A DNA stretch of 64,000 nt from Anatilimnocola aggregata (lineage in GTDB: Bacteria; Planctomycetota; Planctomycetia; Pirellulales; Pirellulaceae): the NCBI RefSeq assembly GCF_007747655.1, contig NZ_CP036274.1:1302001-1366000 (forward strand), in the 5' to 3' direction. The position numbers were made by a program, and so were the translations under genes. The notes under the pieces were generated by a model. The model saw only the letters and a program-made list of their open reading frames with translations, was not told the origin of the DNA and did no database searches. Of the stretch, positions 1 to 7,455 are shown in pieces. The first letter of the stretch is position 1; the number at the start of each line of letters is the position of its first letter.

Positions 1-1
1 G

Positions 2-181
2 TATCGTGCTCAGTCTCGTCCTGGTCCTGCCGAACAACCGGCGCTGGACGAACAGATTCGGGCAGCGATCGCTGGAGTTAACTTCGGTTCCGTCTCGATC
101 GTGGTGCAGGACGGAGTCATCGTCCAACTGGAGCGGATCGAGAAAATCAGACCCGCTAAGGCCGACCCCGTCAAACCCTAG
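2..181 (+). CDS. YezD-family (DUF2292) small protein, C-terminal part
   Basis: The frame is open from the left edge and ends at the TAG at 179-181, so only the last 59 codons are present. The segment reads FGSVSIVVQDGVIVQLERIE followed by a short lysine/proline tail. This matches the YezD/DUF2292 pattern of small bacterial proteins (a helix, then FGSV-I-VQDG-VVQIER), whose role is not established and which often sit near sulfur-assimilation genes. The start and upstream context lie outside the window. Seen: reading frame and motif. Inferred: family, from memory of the motif. A longer overlapping ORF in another frame has no recognisable content. Confidence 0.6.
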   Translation, partial: YRAQSRPGPAEQPALDEQIRAAIAGVNFGSVSIVVQDGVIVQLERIEKIRPAKADPVKP

Positions 182-191
182 AAATCACTTT

Positions 192-695
192 CTACTCATC
201 AGCCGACGGTCCATACATGCCCGGCACGGGGATGTCGTTCAATCGCAGATAGACGCACAGATGTGCGCGATGGTGAATCGTATGGCTGAGGATGAACGCC
301 CGAATCACTTGCTTGCGCGGCATGGTGATGATCGGCGTCCCCTTTACTTTTAGGGACCACACGAACTCCGTGTCTTCATCTTTCACAGCGGCGATTGCCG
401 CGTGGCCTTCAGCGACATTCTTATCAAATAGCTCCAGTACTTCCTTCGTGTTCTGGCATTGCGGCATCGCATACTTGGGGCCATTCTCGGGCTCCGCATC
501 CCAAAAAGGCTGCGTGAGTGTCCCTTCCACCCAGCCCGGAATCTCGGCCAGGTGATTGGCATTCCAACCCATGGTGTTGGACTTGGGATGGCAACGCCAG
601 TCGAACTTCTCGTCTGGCACGCGCTCCAGCACCTTCCGCGTGTTGGCCATCTCCTCATCGAACTCGGGAAGAATCATCGCTGCAAACTGGCTCAT
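192..695 (-). CDS. DinB-fold protein (DinB/YfiT-like putative metalloenzyme)
   Basis: A 167-aa protein of the DinB/YfiT four-helix-bundle superfamily. Members bind a divalent metal through three histidines, and some are thiol-dependent S-transferases. The expected ligands are visible: His48 in NANHLAE, and a cluster HTIHHRAH at 138-145 in the last helix. The ATG at 695 is chosen because a GGAGG ribosome site lies about 8 nt upstream; an in-frame extension to 800 has no similar site and reads as non-coding. Length is normal for the family. The substrate cannot be told from sequence. It stands alone, separated from the next minus-strand gene by an inverted-repeat region. Confidence 0.8.
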   Translation of the reverse strand: MSQFAAMILPEFDEEMANTRKVLERVPDEKFDWRCHPKSNTMGWNANHLAEIPGWVEGTLTQPFWDAEPENGPKYAMPQCQNTKEVLELFDKNVAEGHAAIAAVKDEDTEFVWSLKVKGTPIITMPRKQVIRAFILSHTIHHRAHLCVYLRLNDIPVPGMYGPSADE

Positions 696-804
696 CGGGT
701 CACCCTCCTCTATACGTGAACGTTCCATTCGCCGGCGGGCAAATGTATACAACCGTTCACTACAAGGCAACCCTCCCCGAGCAACAACTTTTTCGAGCAA
801 GTAC

Positions 805-880
805 CTGAGCCGGAAGCGTCAGCGCCCGGAGAGTATCCCGCTACTTCTGGAACCTCAGGGCGCTGACGCTTCCGGCTCAG
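805..880. repeat. Intergenic inverted repeat, family A (perfect 23-bp arms)
   Basis: Positions 805-827 and 858-880 are exact reverse complements separated by 30 nt. The outer core is CTGAGCCGGAAGCGTCAGC. The same arm with changes recurs at 62030-62107, and a related form is at 30924-31001 and 11590-11611. It lies upstream of the DinB-fold gene and would form a strong hairpin in either RNA strand. Confidence 0.9.
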
Positions 881-950
881 CACGAATGACATAAGTCACT
901 CTCCTAGACAATCCGTTTTTAGCGCACTTGTTGACAAAGAGCGGTATTTA

Positions 951-1000
951 TTCAACACCCAGGCGCGCCGCACCCGGGAGTTAAAGGGTGTCGTGTTGAA
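951..1000 (-). terminator. Possible terminator hairpin downstream of the glycosyltransferase gene
   Basis: TTCAACAC at 951-958 and GTGTTGAA at 993-1000 form 8-bp arms around a GC-rich 34-nt loop. On the minus strand the second arm is followed by TAAATA, and the hairpin lies 50 nt past the stop of the minus-strand gene ending at 1053. A third TCAACACCCC copy is at 1017-1026. There is no long T-run, so the terminator role is inference. Confidence 0.35.
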
Positions 1001-1052
1001 AAAGTCCTCGACTTAATCAACACCCCGCGAAATAGCCGCTCAGAAGTTACGG

Positions 1053-2177
1053 CTACGATGCCACCAACTCCCGTCGCGGCGGCGTTGAACTTCTCAGTTT
1101 ACTGGATCGCGGCAAATGACCGCGAATTGTCGCGACTGCGGCGGAGTTGCCGTCATGGACCATGCAATCGCCGAGTAGCGGCCCGCGCAAGTCGTCCAGT
1201 GCTGTCACAAAACGATCGAGGTGCCGAGGTTCAAATTCTTCCACGGGGACGAAGTGCCCGGCTTTCATCTGCTCCAAGAAGTGCGAGTTGATTAGTTGTT
1301 CGTGATGTTGCGATTCGGGGAGGGCGAGAACTGGCTTGCCGAGATAGAGCGATTCTCCCAAGGTTTGGTTTCCCGCGGCACCTACAACAGCCGCACACTG
1401 CGCCAGGTCATTCACAAATCCCTGCTCGCTCAGTTCGCAAAAGCGAATGCTGCCACGCTCAGGAAGGCGCCCGAGTCCATAAGCGCGAACTTGCCGTGTG
1501 CTCTTGCTCAAGATCTCAATGACACGGTCCGGCGTGTTGGGTCGCAGGTAGGAAACGAGAAAGTCGCCGCTGCTGACGACAGCGCGGCGAATCTCAGGCC
1601 GCAGCAACGGTCCGACTTGTTTCACATCGTGATAACCTCGCCGCAGCGGTGCTTGAAAGAACGAGGAAACGATCGTTTCCTTCTGTCCCCAGTGATGGGC
1701 CTGCACCGCGAGCCCCATCAAGTCGGCGTAGCGTTGCAAGCTCCAAGGGAGCGAGCGCAGATCGCAGGCCACCAGGAAGTGCTGGTGATTCAAACTGAGA
1801 AACGGCACACCACAAGCGCGTGCGGCGCGCGGCAATGCGGGCTCAAAATCGGTGATCGCCAGGTCGGGCTCTTCGGCGCGAATCGCTTGCTTCAATTGTT
1901 CGACGAGGGCCGGCAGCTTCCACAAGTATCCCAGCCCTCGGAGGACGGTGCGCGACAGATTCAACCGATTGCTGGTGTAGTGAAAGCGCAGCCCGGGAAT
2001 GCGCCGCACTTCCACGTTCGCTGTCCCCGCGGGATAGCGCGGCGCGAGAAACTCATAAGCTTGATCGGGCGCGAACAGCACCAGCTCATGTTCATCCCGG
2101 AGCAGTTCGACGATGCTCCGCACGCGGGCAGCATGCCCCCGACCTTCACCGGCCATACTGTAGAAAATCTTGGCCAT
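1053..2177 (-). CDS. MJ1255/VC2487-type glycosyltransferase (GT-B fold)
   Basis: A 374-aa GT-B-type glycosyltransferase resembling the MJ1255/VC2487 family. The N-terminal loop GEGRGHAARVRSI (residues about 11-23) matches the glycine-rich phosphate loop of MurG-like enzymes. The C-terminal GAAGNQTLGESLYLGKPVLA (about 266-285) matches the nucleotide-sugar binding segment. No signal peptide or membrane segment is seen, so it is probably cytoplasmic or peripheral. It follows the phosphoesterase gene (2247-3125) on the same strand after 69 nt, and the two are probably co-transcribed. This pairing suggests glycolipid or cell-envelope glycan synthesis, but donor and acceptor are unknown. The last 25 residues are basic and Ser/Arg-rich, unlike the core. 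Confidence 0.8.
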   Translation of the reverse strand: MAKIFYSMAGEGRGHAARVRSIVELLRDEHELVLFAPDQAYEFLAPRYPAGTANVEVRRIPGLRFHYTSNRLNLSRTVLRGLGYLWKLPALVEQLKQAIRAEEPDLAITDFEPALPRAARACGVPFLSLNHQHFLVACDLRSLPWSLQRYADLMGLAVQAHHWGQKETIVSSFFQAPLRRGYHDVKQVGPLLRPEIRRAVVSSGDFLVSYLRPNTPDRVIEILSKSTRQVRAYGLGRLPERGSIRFCELSEQGFVNDLAQCAAVVGAAGNQTLGESLYLGKPVLALPESQHHEQLINSHFLEQMKAGHFVPVEEFEPRHLDRFVTALDDLRGPLLGDCMVHDGNSAAVATIRGHLPRSSKLRSSTPPRRELVAS

Positions 2178-2246
2178 GGCGAATCTCCTGACACGAAACC
2201 AGGCTCGACCACGTTCGGTAACAAAGCAAACGAAACCTCGACCGCT

Positions 2247-3125
2247 TTAGACGGCCACTGGAATTCTTGGGCGATGGACGACTAACTGCTCACCCTTAAA
2301 TCTCGGTTCCTTCGGTTGCCAGGCGCTGTCGTCCGCGGTGCTGTCCGGCGAATAGGTGACCGGACAACAGTCGGTCGTGGCGGCGGGCAGGTGCAAAATC
2401 TCGAGCGAGGCGTCGGTGTATTCGATTAGCGCCGAGCGGTTCTCAACCCAATCTCCGGTATTGAAATAGCGCACCTCGTGCAACTGCATCGCGGTCGGTG
2501 TATGAACATGGCCGCAGACCACGCCGTCACAGCCAGTCTCACGCGCGTGCCGGGCCAGGCGCTCTTCAAAGTTGCTGACGAAGCGGACGGCCTGCTTCAC
2601 GCGACGTTTGAGATTGCCGGTTAGGTCGGTAGGCTCGTAGCCGAGCAGTTTCTGCATGCGGCTAATGCCACTGGCTGCGAACAGCAGGGTGTCGTAAGCC
2701 ACCGAACCCAGCACGCTCAGCCATTGCGCACGAATCTCGACCGTGTCGAACTGATCGCCGTGCAGCACCAACAACCGCTGACCAGTGGCCGTTTCGTGAA
2801 TGAATTCGTCGGCAATTTCGACGAAGCCAAAGTCGTTGACGAACGGTCGCAGGAAAGCATCGTGATTCCCGGGCGTATACCGAATCTGCACGCCGCGGCT
2901 GGCGAGTTCGATAATCCGCTGCAGGAGCTGACTGTATTCAGGTTGCCAATGCCAGCGACGTTTTAACCGCCAGCCGTCGATGATGTCCCCCACGAGGTAC
3001 AGATACTCCGGCTCGTGACGATCGAGCAAAGCGAGCAATTCGCCGGCTCGGCTGTAACGGCAGCCCAGGTGGAGATCACTCAAAAAGATGCTGCGGACGC
3101 GGCGTCTTGCCTGTCGGGCGATCAT
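2247..3125 (-). CDS. Calcineurin-like metallophosphoesterase, LpxH-like
   Basis: A 292-aa phosphoesterase with the full calcineurin-type metal site: SDLHLG (Asp17, His19), GDIID (46-50), GNHD (86-89), LHGDQFD (His122) and GHVH (205-208). The closest named enzyme by layout is UDP-2,3-diacylglucosamine pyrophosphatase LpxH, but stand-alone planctomycete members often carry this label without proof, so the substrate is left open. The ATG at 3125 gives a short basic N-terminus before the first strand. It is the first gene of a likely two-gene transcript with the downstream glycosyltransferase. No export signal is visible. Lipid A or another envelope glycolipid pathway is the inferred setting. Confidence 0.8.
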   Translation of the reverse strand: MIARQARRRVRSIFLSDLHLGCRYSRAGELLALLDRHEPEYLYLVGDIIDGWRLKRRWHWQPEYSQLLQRIIELASRGVQIRYTPGNHDAFLRPFVNDFGFVEIADEFIHETATGQRLLVLHGDQFDTVEIRAQWLSVLGSVAYDTLLFAASGISRMQKLLGYEPTDLTGNLKRRVKQAVRFVSNFEERLARHARETGCDGVVCGHVHTPTAMQLHEVRYFNTGDWVENRSALIEYTDASLEILHLPAATTDCCPVTYSPDSTADDSAWQPKEPRFKGEQLVVHRPRIPVAV

Positions 3126-3231
3126 GAGAGCCTCGGCGTAAGCGCGGTCGTGGTGGAATCGTCATGGATTCGTGTACTGGAGTCTTTCTGCACTGGGCAT
3201 TCATTGCTGACAGTACTTTGCAGAACTCTAT

Positions 3232-3240
3232 TGCTATACT
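3232..3240 (+). promoter_or_regulatory. Extended -10 promoter candidate for the symporter operon
   Basis: TGCTATACT at 3232-3240 fits an extended -10 element (TG-n-TATACT). No clear -35 hexamer is present 16-18 nt upstream. It points toward the symporter genes starting at 3510, giving a leader of about 260 nt. The rest of the 384-bp gap 3126-3509 shows nothing else I can name. Confidence 0.35.
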
Positions 3241-3509
3241 CTGCATAACTGCAGCGCATTTGTTATTAGCACTTCGTGAATTGCCGATAAAGAAGTTGCT
3301 AGCGGTGTCGGCATATTCGGCACGTCACTGTTCGCGCGCGTCACCGGTTGCCGGCCGATGGAGCATTTCGAGAAACGGCTATTCACCCGCTTTCTGTTTG
3401 CCTCCCCGCGCGCCGCACTTTATATTCGGGGCCAGCCCTCCTACCGCTGATTTCCCACCCGTGCCGCCGACGCTGAATTGCGTCCTGTTTACCCACTTCG
3501 CGAGTCCCT

Positions 3510-3815
3510 ATGCCGGCTCCCCGTCCCATTTTGCCCCATCCCATTTTGCAAAGTGCTCGGCGCGAAGCGATCATCGTCGCTTGCGTCTGGGCAGCAGCCG
3601 GCACGTGGTCCGTGGCCTATTGCACGTTGCACGGCTACGGCGCGACCCCCGATAAGTTGCACTTCACACTGGGTTTTCCCACGTGGATCTTTTGGGGAAT
3701 CGTGGCACCGTGGGTGCTGTGTGCGGGAATTTCGCTCTTTGTCGCTAATGTTCTGATGACCGACGCCGACCTGGGCCTGGAACCAGGAGAAGAAGAGGAT
3801 CCGTTTGATGCTTGA
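3510..3815 (+). CDS. DUF997 (YhdT-like) membrane protein, symporter partner
   Basis: A 101-aa protein with two predicted membrane helices, about residues 20-44 and 58-83, and an acidic C-terminus. Size, layout and its place directly before a sodium/solute symporter match the DUF997/YhdT family, which in Escherichia coli precedes the pantothenate symporter gene panF. Its stop overlaps the next start by 8 nt, so the two are very likely translationally coupled and may form one transporter. Function in isolation is unknown. The N-terminal PRPILPHPILQ stretch is proline-rich and poorly conserved in appearance; a later start is not available without losing the first helix. Confidence 0.7.
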   Translation: MPAPRPILPHPILQSARREAIIVACVWAAAGTWSVAYCTLHGYGATPDKLHFTLGFPTWIFWGIVAPWVLCAGISLFVANVLMTDADLGLEPGEEEDPFDA

Positions 3816-5544
3816 GTTGCTGGCCCAAGCGCCCAGTGCTGCCGATAAGGATGCCAATTACGGCACGCTTATCGCCTTGGTCATCTTCATTGCTGCTTCG
3901 GTCTGGCTCGGCACGCTCGCGCAGCGGGTGGTGAAGAAGAGCTCGTTCGTGAAAGGCTTCTTCCTCGGCAATCGCGGCCTCGGCGCGTGGGCAGTGGCCC
4001 TCACTGCCACCGTGCAAAGCGGCGGCACCTTCATGGGCTTTCCGTCGCTCGTCTATACGCACGGCTGGATAGTCGCTCTCTGGATCGGCAGCTATATGGT
4101 CGTGCCGATCACCGGCTTCGGCCTGATCGGCAAACGGATCGCGCATATCTCGCGCCATACCGGCGCCATCACCATGCCCGACCTGTTTCGGGCCCGCTTT
4201 GCCAGCCCCACGCTGGGACTCATTACCTCGCTGCTAATTATCGTCTTCATGTCGGCCATGATGGTCGCGCAGTTCAAAGCTGGCGCGACAGTCATGAAGC
4301 TGGCCGCCCCCAGTGGCAACTTTCTCTCGCTTAGCGAAGATGCCGAAACGCAAAGCGATCAGCTGTATTGGATTGGCCTCGCGGTGTTCTCGATCACCGT
4401 CGTGGGCTACACCCTCATCGGTGGTTTTCTGGCCGCTGTGTGGACCGACCTGTTCCAAAGCGTGATGATGTTCATCGGCGTCCTTGCGCTGCTGGGGCTT
4501 TCGCTCTATAGCGTCGGCGGCTTGGAGAAAGCGTCCCGTGGGGCCGTCGTCAGCGCGCAACAGGCAGCCGAAAATGCCGAAGCGAGACGCGCGGCCAAGG
4601 AGATGCGCGAGCCTCAGCCAGTGAGCGAGAATGCAGGTCTGGCCTTCATCTCCGGACCTGGTTTTTCGAATGATGGCCGTCAATATTTGCCGCTGACGCT
4701 CGCGGTCTCGTTCTTCTTTTTCTGGCCCGCCACCGGCTTTGCCTCGCCGGCGAGCGTAACGCGGATCATGGCCTGCAAAGACACTCGCACGTTGCGCCGC
4801 AGTGTGGTCCTCCTCTGTGCCTACAACTTGGGCATCTATCTGCCTCTCATCGCCATCTGCATCTGCGCCCGCTCGCTGATGCCCGACCTGGAAAAGCCCG
4901 ACGAAGTGATTCCGCGAATGGCGATGAAAATGACCGACGGCCTCCCCGGCGGTTCGCTCTTGGCTGGCGTCATACTCGCCGCCCCCTTCGGAGCGATCAT
5001 GGCCACAGTCAGTTCTTACCTGGTGGTGATTTCGTCCGGGCTCGTGCGCGATGTCTATCAGCGTTTCATCAATCCCCACGCCACCGACCGCCAACTGCAA
5101 TGGCTGGCGCGCTGTGGAATGTTGACAGTTGGTGTAATCGCCGTGGTGTTGAATATTCGACCCGTCGTCTATCTGCAAACGTTGGTCGTGTTTGCCTCCG
5201 GCGGCGCGGGGGCCTGCTTCATCGTTCCCTGCCTGATGCTCTGCTATTGGCGGCGCGCGACTGCGGTGGGAGTCGGTGCGGCGATGCTCAGCGGGGCGGC
5301 GACGATGATCACGGTCTATACCGTGGGCATGTTTACCCCCGACCCGATGATCGGCCCAATTGCCGGTTTGCGACCCTTTTACCCGTTTGGTTTTGAACCA
5401 CTGATTTTCGGTGTCTTGATTTCAGCCGTCGTGGGCATTGTCGTGAGCTTGAATAGCGAACCACCCGCGGAAGAAATTGTCTCGCCGCTGTTCGATGCCC
5501 CACCACTGACCACCGAGCCTGCCTCCCCATCTCCCGCTCCGTAA
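3808..5544 (+). CDS. Sodium:solute symporter family (SSS) transporter
   Basis: A 578-aa polytopic protein of the SSS family, which couples uptake of sugars, amino acids, pantothenate or organic acids to Na+. Seen: about 12-13 hydrophobic helices, the typical early segment RGLGAWAVALTATVQSGGTF with helix 2, and GLIGKRIAHISRHTGAITMP. A hydrophilic loop of about 50 residues (near 245-295, Ala/Glu/Arg-rich) is longer than usual. The ATG at 3808 is preferred over the TTG just before it; it overlaps the DUF997 stop and has GAAGAGG upstream. The secreted proteins that follow suggest import of a product released from a polymer or glycoside, which is inference. The panF-like gene order also allows pantothenate. 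Confidence 0.85.
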   Translation: MLELLAQAPSAADKDANYGTLIALVIFIAASVWLGTLAQRVVKKSSFVKGFFLGNRGLGAWAVALTATVQSGGTFMGFPSLVYTHGWIVALWIGSYMVVPITGFGLIGKRIAHISRHTGAITMPDLFRARFASPTLGLITSLLIIVFMSAMMVAQFKAGATVMKLAAPSGNFLSLSEDAETQSDQLYWIGLAVFSITVVGYTLIGGFLAAVWTDLFQSVMMFIGVLALLGLSLYSVGGLEKASRGAVVSAQQAAENAEARRAAKEMREPQPVSENAGLAFISGPGFSNDGRQYLPLTLAVSFFFFWPATGFASPASVTRIMACKDTRTLRRSVVLLCAYNLGIYLPLIAICICARSLMPDLEKPDEVIPRMAMKMTDGLPGGSLLAGVILAAPFGAIMATVSSYLVVISSGLVRDVYQRFINPHATDRQLQWLARCGMLTVGVIAVVLNIRPVVYLQTLVVFASGGAGACFIVPCLMLCYWRRATAVGVGAAMLSGAATMITVYTVGMFTPDPMIGPIAGLRPFYPFGFEPLIFGVLISAVVGIVVSLNSEPPAEEIVSPLFDAPPLTTEPASPSPAP

Positions 5545-5556
5545 GGAACTCCTGCG

Positions 5557-7434
5557 ATGCGTACCGTTGCTCTCGTTCTGCTTGTTGCCGGCGGTTTGTT
5601 GAGCACCGCCCGCACGTCGTGCCTGGCGCAAGAGAGGGCCGCCGACCTAGCACCGCGGCATGAGTTCACGCGGATGATCGCCCACTGGGCCGAGTATGCT
5701 CATCCCGAGTATCTGAACTTCGTCGACGACGCCCAGCCCGAAGTCGTGCAACTTGGCAACTACGGTGCGCACTTCTACAGCCTGGTTCATTCGCCCGTCT
5801 ACAAGGGTTACCCGTCGCACTTCCCTGTGCAGGGCATTAACGAATGCGGCGCGTGGTTCGAGGACAAGAATCGCGAACTCCACAAGCGCGGGGCCAAGGT
5901 CGTCGGCCACTTCAACGTGGAATTTCTCGTCGGCGATCCGGAATCTCCGAATGGTCCGACGGGCTTCTTCAAGTTCTATAACGAACTGTGGGACGAAAAG
6001 GAACTCGGCCCCAAGCCGATCGCCGATCCCATGCTGCTGCTCGAACGCGGCAAGGATGGCCAGCCTATCGGTCAGAAGGGTTACGAGATTGGCAAGATGC
6101 GCGAGTATTGGGCCTGCCTGCGGAATCCTTATTGGCAAGCCGTGATGAAGGCCTGGGTGAAGCGCGGTATCGATCGCGGTATCGACGGCTACATTGCCAA
6201 CTACTTCTATCGCCACGATTGCCACTGCGAACATTGTCAGAAGAGCTTTCGCAGCTATCTCGGCGAGCGTCATACGCCAGAGCAACTCAAAACGAAGCTG
6301 GGCATCGAAGACTTGAAGAAGCACGAGTTCAGCGAGATCGTCTATTGGCACAAGGTCGACGAATCGACTCCGCTGCGGCGCGAAATGCTCCGCTGGTCGC
6401 AACTCTCGAACAAGCAAGTCTTCGACGATGTCTTCATCAAGTACGGCCGCAGCTTGAAGAAAGACCTAATGGTCGCGCAGTGGAACCACATCAGCAACTT
6501 CAGCCAAGTCGGCGGTGATGAACGCTGCCTGTTGCCCGCCGAAGTCTGGGGCAAAGGAGAGGACTACCTGTGGTACAGCATGGGCGCTTCCGGCTGTTAT
6601 ACCGATCTCGCCGCTGGTTACCTGGGCGAAGGAACGCTGCAGGCCCGCTACATCCGCGGCATGTTCGACGATAAGCCTTTCACGCTCGGCAAGTACGAGA
6701 GCACGCGCATTCGCGCAGCCATCAGTGAGCTTGCGGCCAACGGCGGCGCTCCGATGGGCTTCTACACCCGCTTTACCGATCCCCTCGCGCGGGCCGAAAT
6801 CGCCCGCTATTACCAATTCATGAAGAAGAACGACGCGATCTACAAAGCGAATCGTTCGCACGCGAATACGGTCGTCCTCTTCCCTCGCACGCAAGTTGCT
6901 GAGGCCAACATCGCCGCCGTCGACGAATTCAAAGTGAATGCCGATGCCCTGCTCGATGCGCATGTGCTGTTCGACATCAAGAGCGACGAAGCGGCTCACG
7001 CAGACGCAGTGAAGCAATACACGCACGTTGTCCGCAACGCCGACGATGTGAAGAAGGTCCTCGCGGCCCAGCGGAGCCAGTTCAAGGCACCTGATACGGT
7101 ACGCGCGTCGATTTCGATTCCCGCTGCATCTCCTGCCGACAAGCCCAATGAGTTGACCGTTCACCTGGTCAACTACAACCGCGAAGAACCGCCCCGCACA
7201 CGCGACGGCAAGCCGAGTCCCGGCGGCGGCATCAAGGATGAAAAGCCAATCGCCGCCGAAGCCATCGACTGCGACATCATCCTCCCCGCCGGCACGGACG
7301 TGAAAGAAATCGTCGCGCTGTCGCCCGAAGAAGAATCGCCCTTGCCGCTTAAATTCACCGCTAAAGACGGCCGCGTGAAGTTCACCGCGCCAGGCTTCCT
7401 CGTCTATCGCGTGGTACGGATTCAACTGAAGTAG
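5557..7434 (+). CDS. Secreted glycoside-hydrolase-like protein with Cys cluster
   Basis: A 625-aa protein with a signal peptide (residues 1-25, cut near SCLAQ). No family is certain. The first 440 residues read like an (alpha/beta)8 barrel of the uncharacterised GHL/GH42 group: repeated Trp/Tyr-rich loops and a HDCHCEHCQKSF cluster near residue 220, a zinc-knuckle pattern seen in such proteins. Residues about 440-510 resemble the class-I-amidotransferase-like domain that follows the barrel in GH42 enzymes, and the last 100 residues look like a beta-sandwich. Catalytic acids cannot be assigned by eye. It starts 12 nt after the symporter stop and is probably in the same transcript. Substrate unknown. 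Confidence 0.55.
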   Translation: MRTVALVLLVAGGLLSTARTSCLAQERAADLAPRHEFTRMIAHWAEYAHPEYLNFVDDAQPEVVQLGNYGAHFYSLVHSPVYKGYPSHFPVQGINECGAWFEDKNRELHKRGAKVVGHFNVEFLVGDPESPNGPTGFFKFYNELWDEKELGPKPIADPMLLLERGKDGQPIGQKGYEIGKMREYWACLRNPYWQAVMKAWVKRGIDRGIDGYIANYFYRHDCHCEHCQKSFRSYLGERHTPEQLKTKLGIEDLKKHEFSEIVYWHKVDESTPLRREMLRWSQLSNKQVFDDVFIKYGRSLKKDLMVAQWNHISNFSQVGGDERCLLPAEVWGKGEDYLWYSMGASGCYTDLAAGYLGEGTLQARYIRGMFDDKPFTLGKYESTRIRAAISELAANGGAPMGFYTRFTDPLARAEIARYYQFMKKNDAIYKANRSHANTVVLFPRTQVAEANIAAVDEFKVNADALLDAHVLFDIKSDEAAHADAVKQYTHVVRNADDVKKVLAAQRSQFKAPDTVRASISIPAASPADKPNELTVHLVNYNREEPPRTRDGKPSPGGGIKDEKPIAAEAIDCDIILPAGTDVKEIVALSPEEESPLPLKFTAKDGRVKFTAPGFLVYRVVRIQLK

Positions 7435-7455
7435 CTCCTCTCCGAGATCACTCCT

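Noticed and set aside
951-1026. TTCAACACCC/ATCAACACCCC text as a dispersed regulatory motif
   Set aside because: It recurs near 1017, 27241 and 34685 but with variable context; too short to support a claim.
1296-2285. 329-aa plus-strand ORF
   Set aside because: It lies antisense to the glycosyltransferase gene, which has clear motifs; this ORF has no start signal or recognisable content.
4234-5178. 314-aa minus-strand ORF
   Set aside because: Antisense to the SSS symporter; composition rich in His/Arg/Gln typical of a shadow frame in GC-rich DNA.
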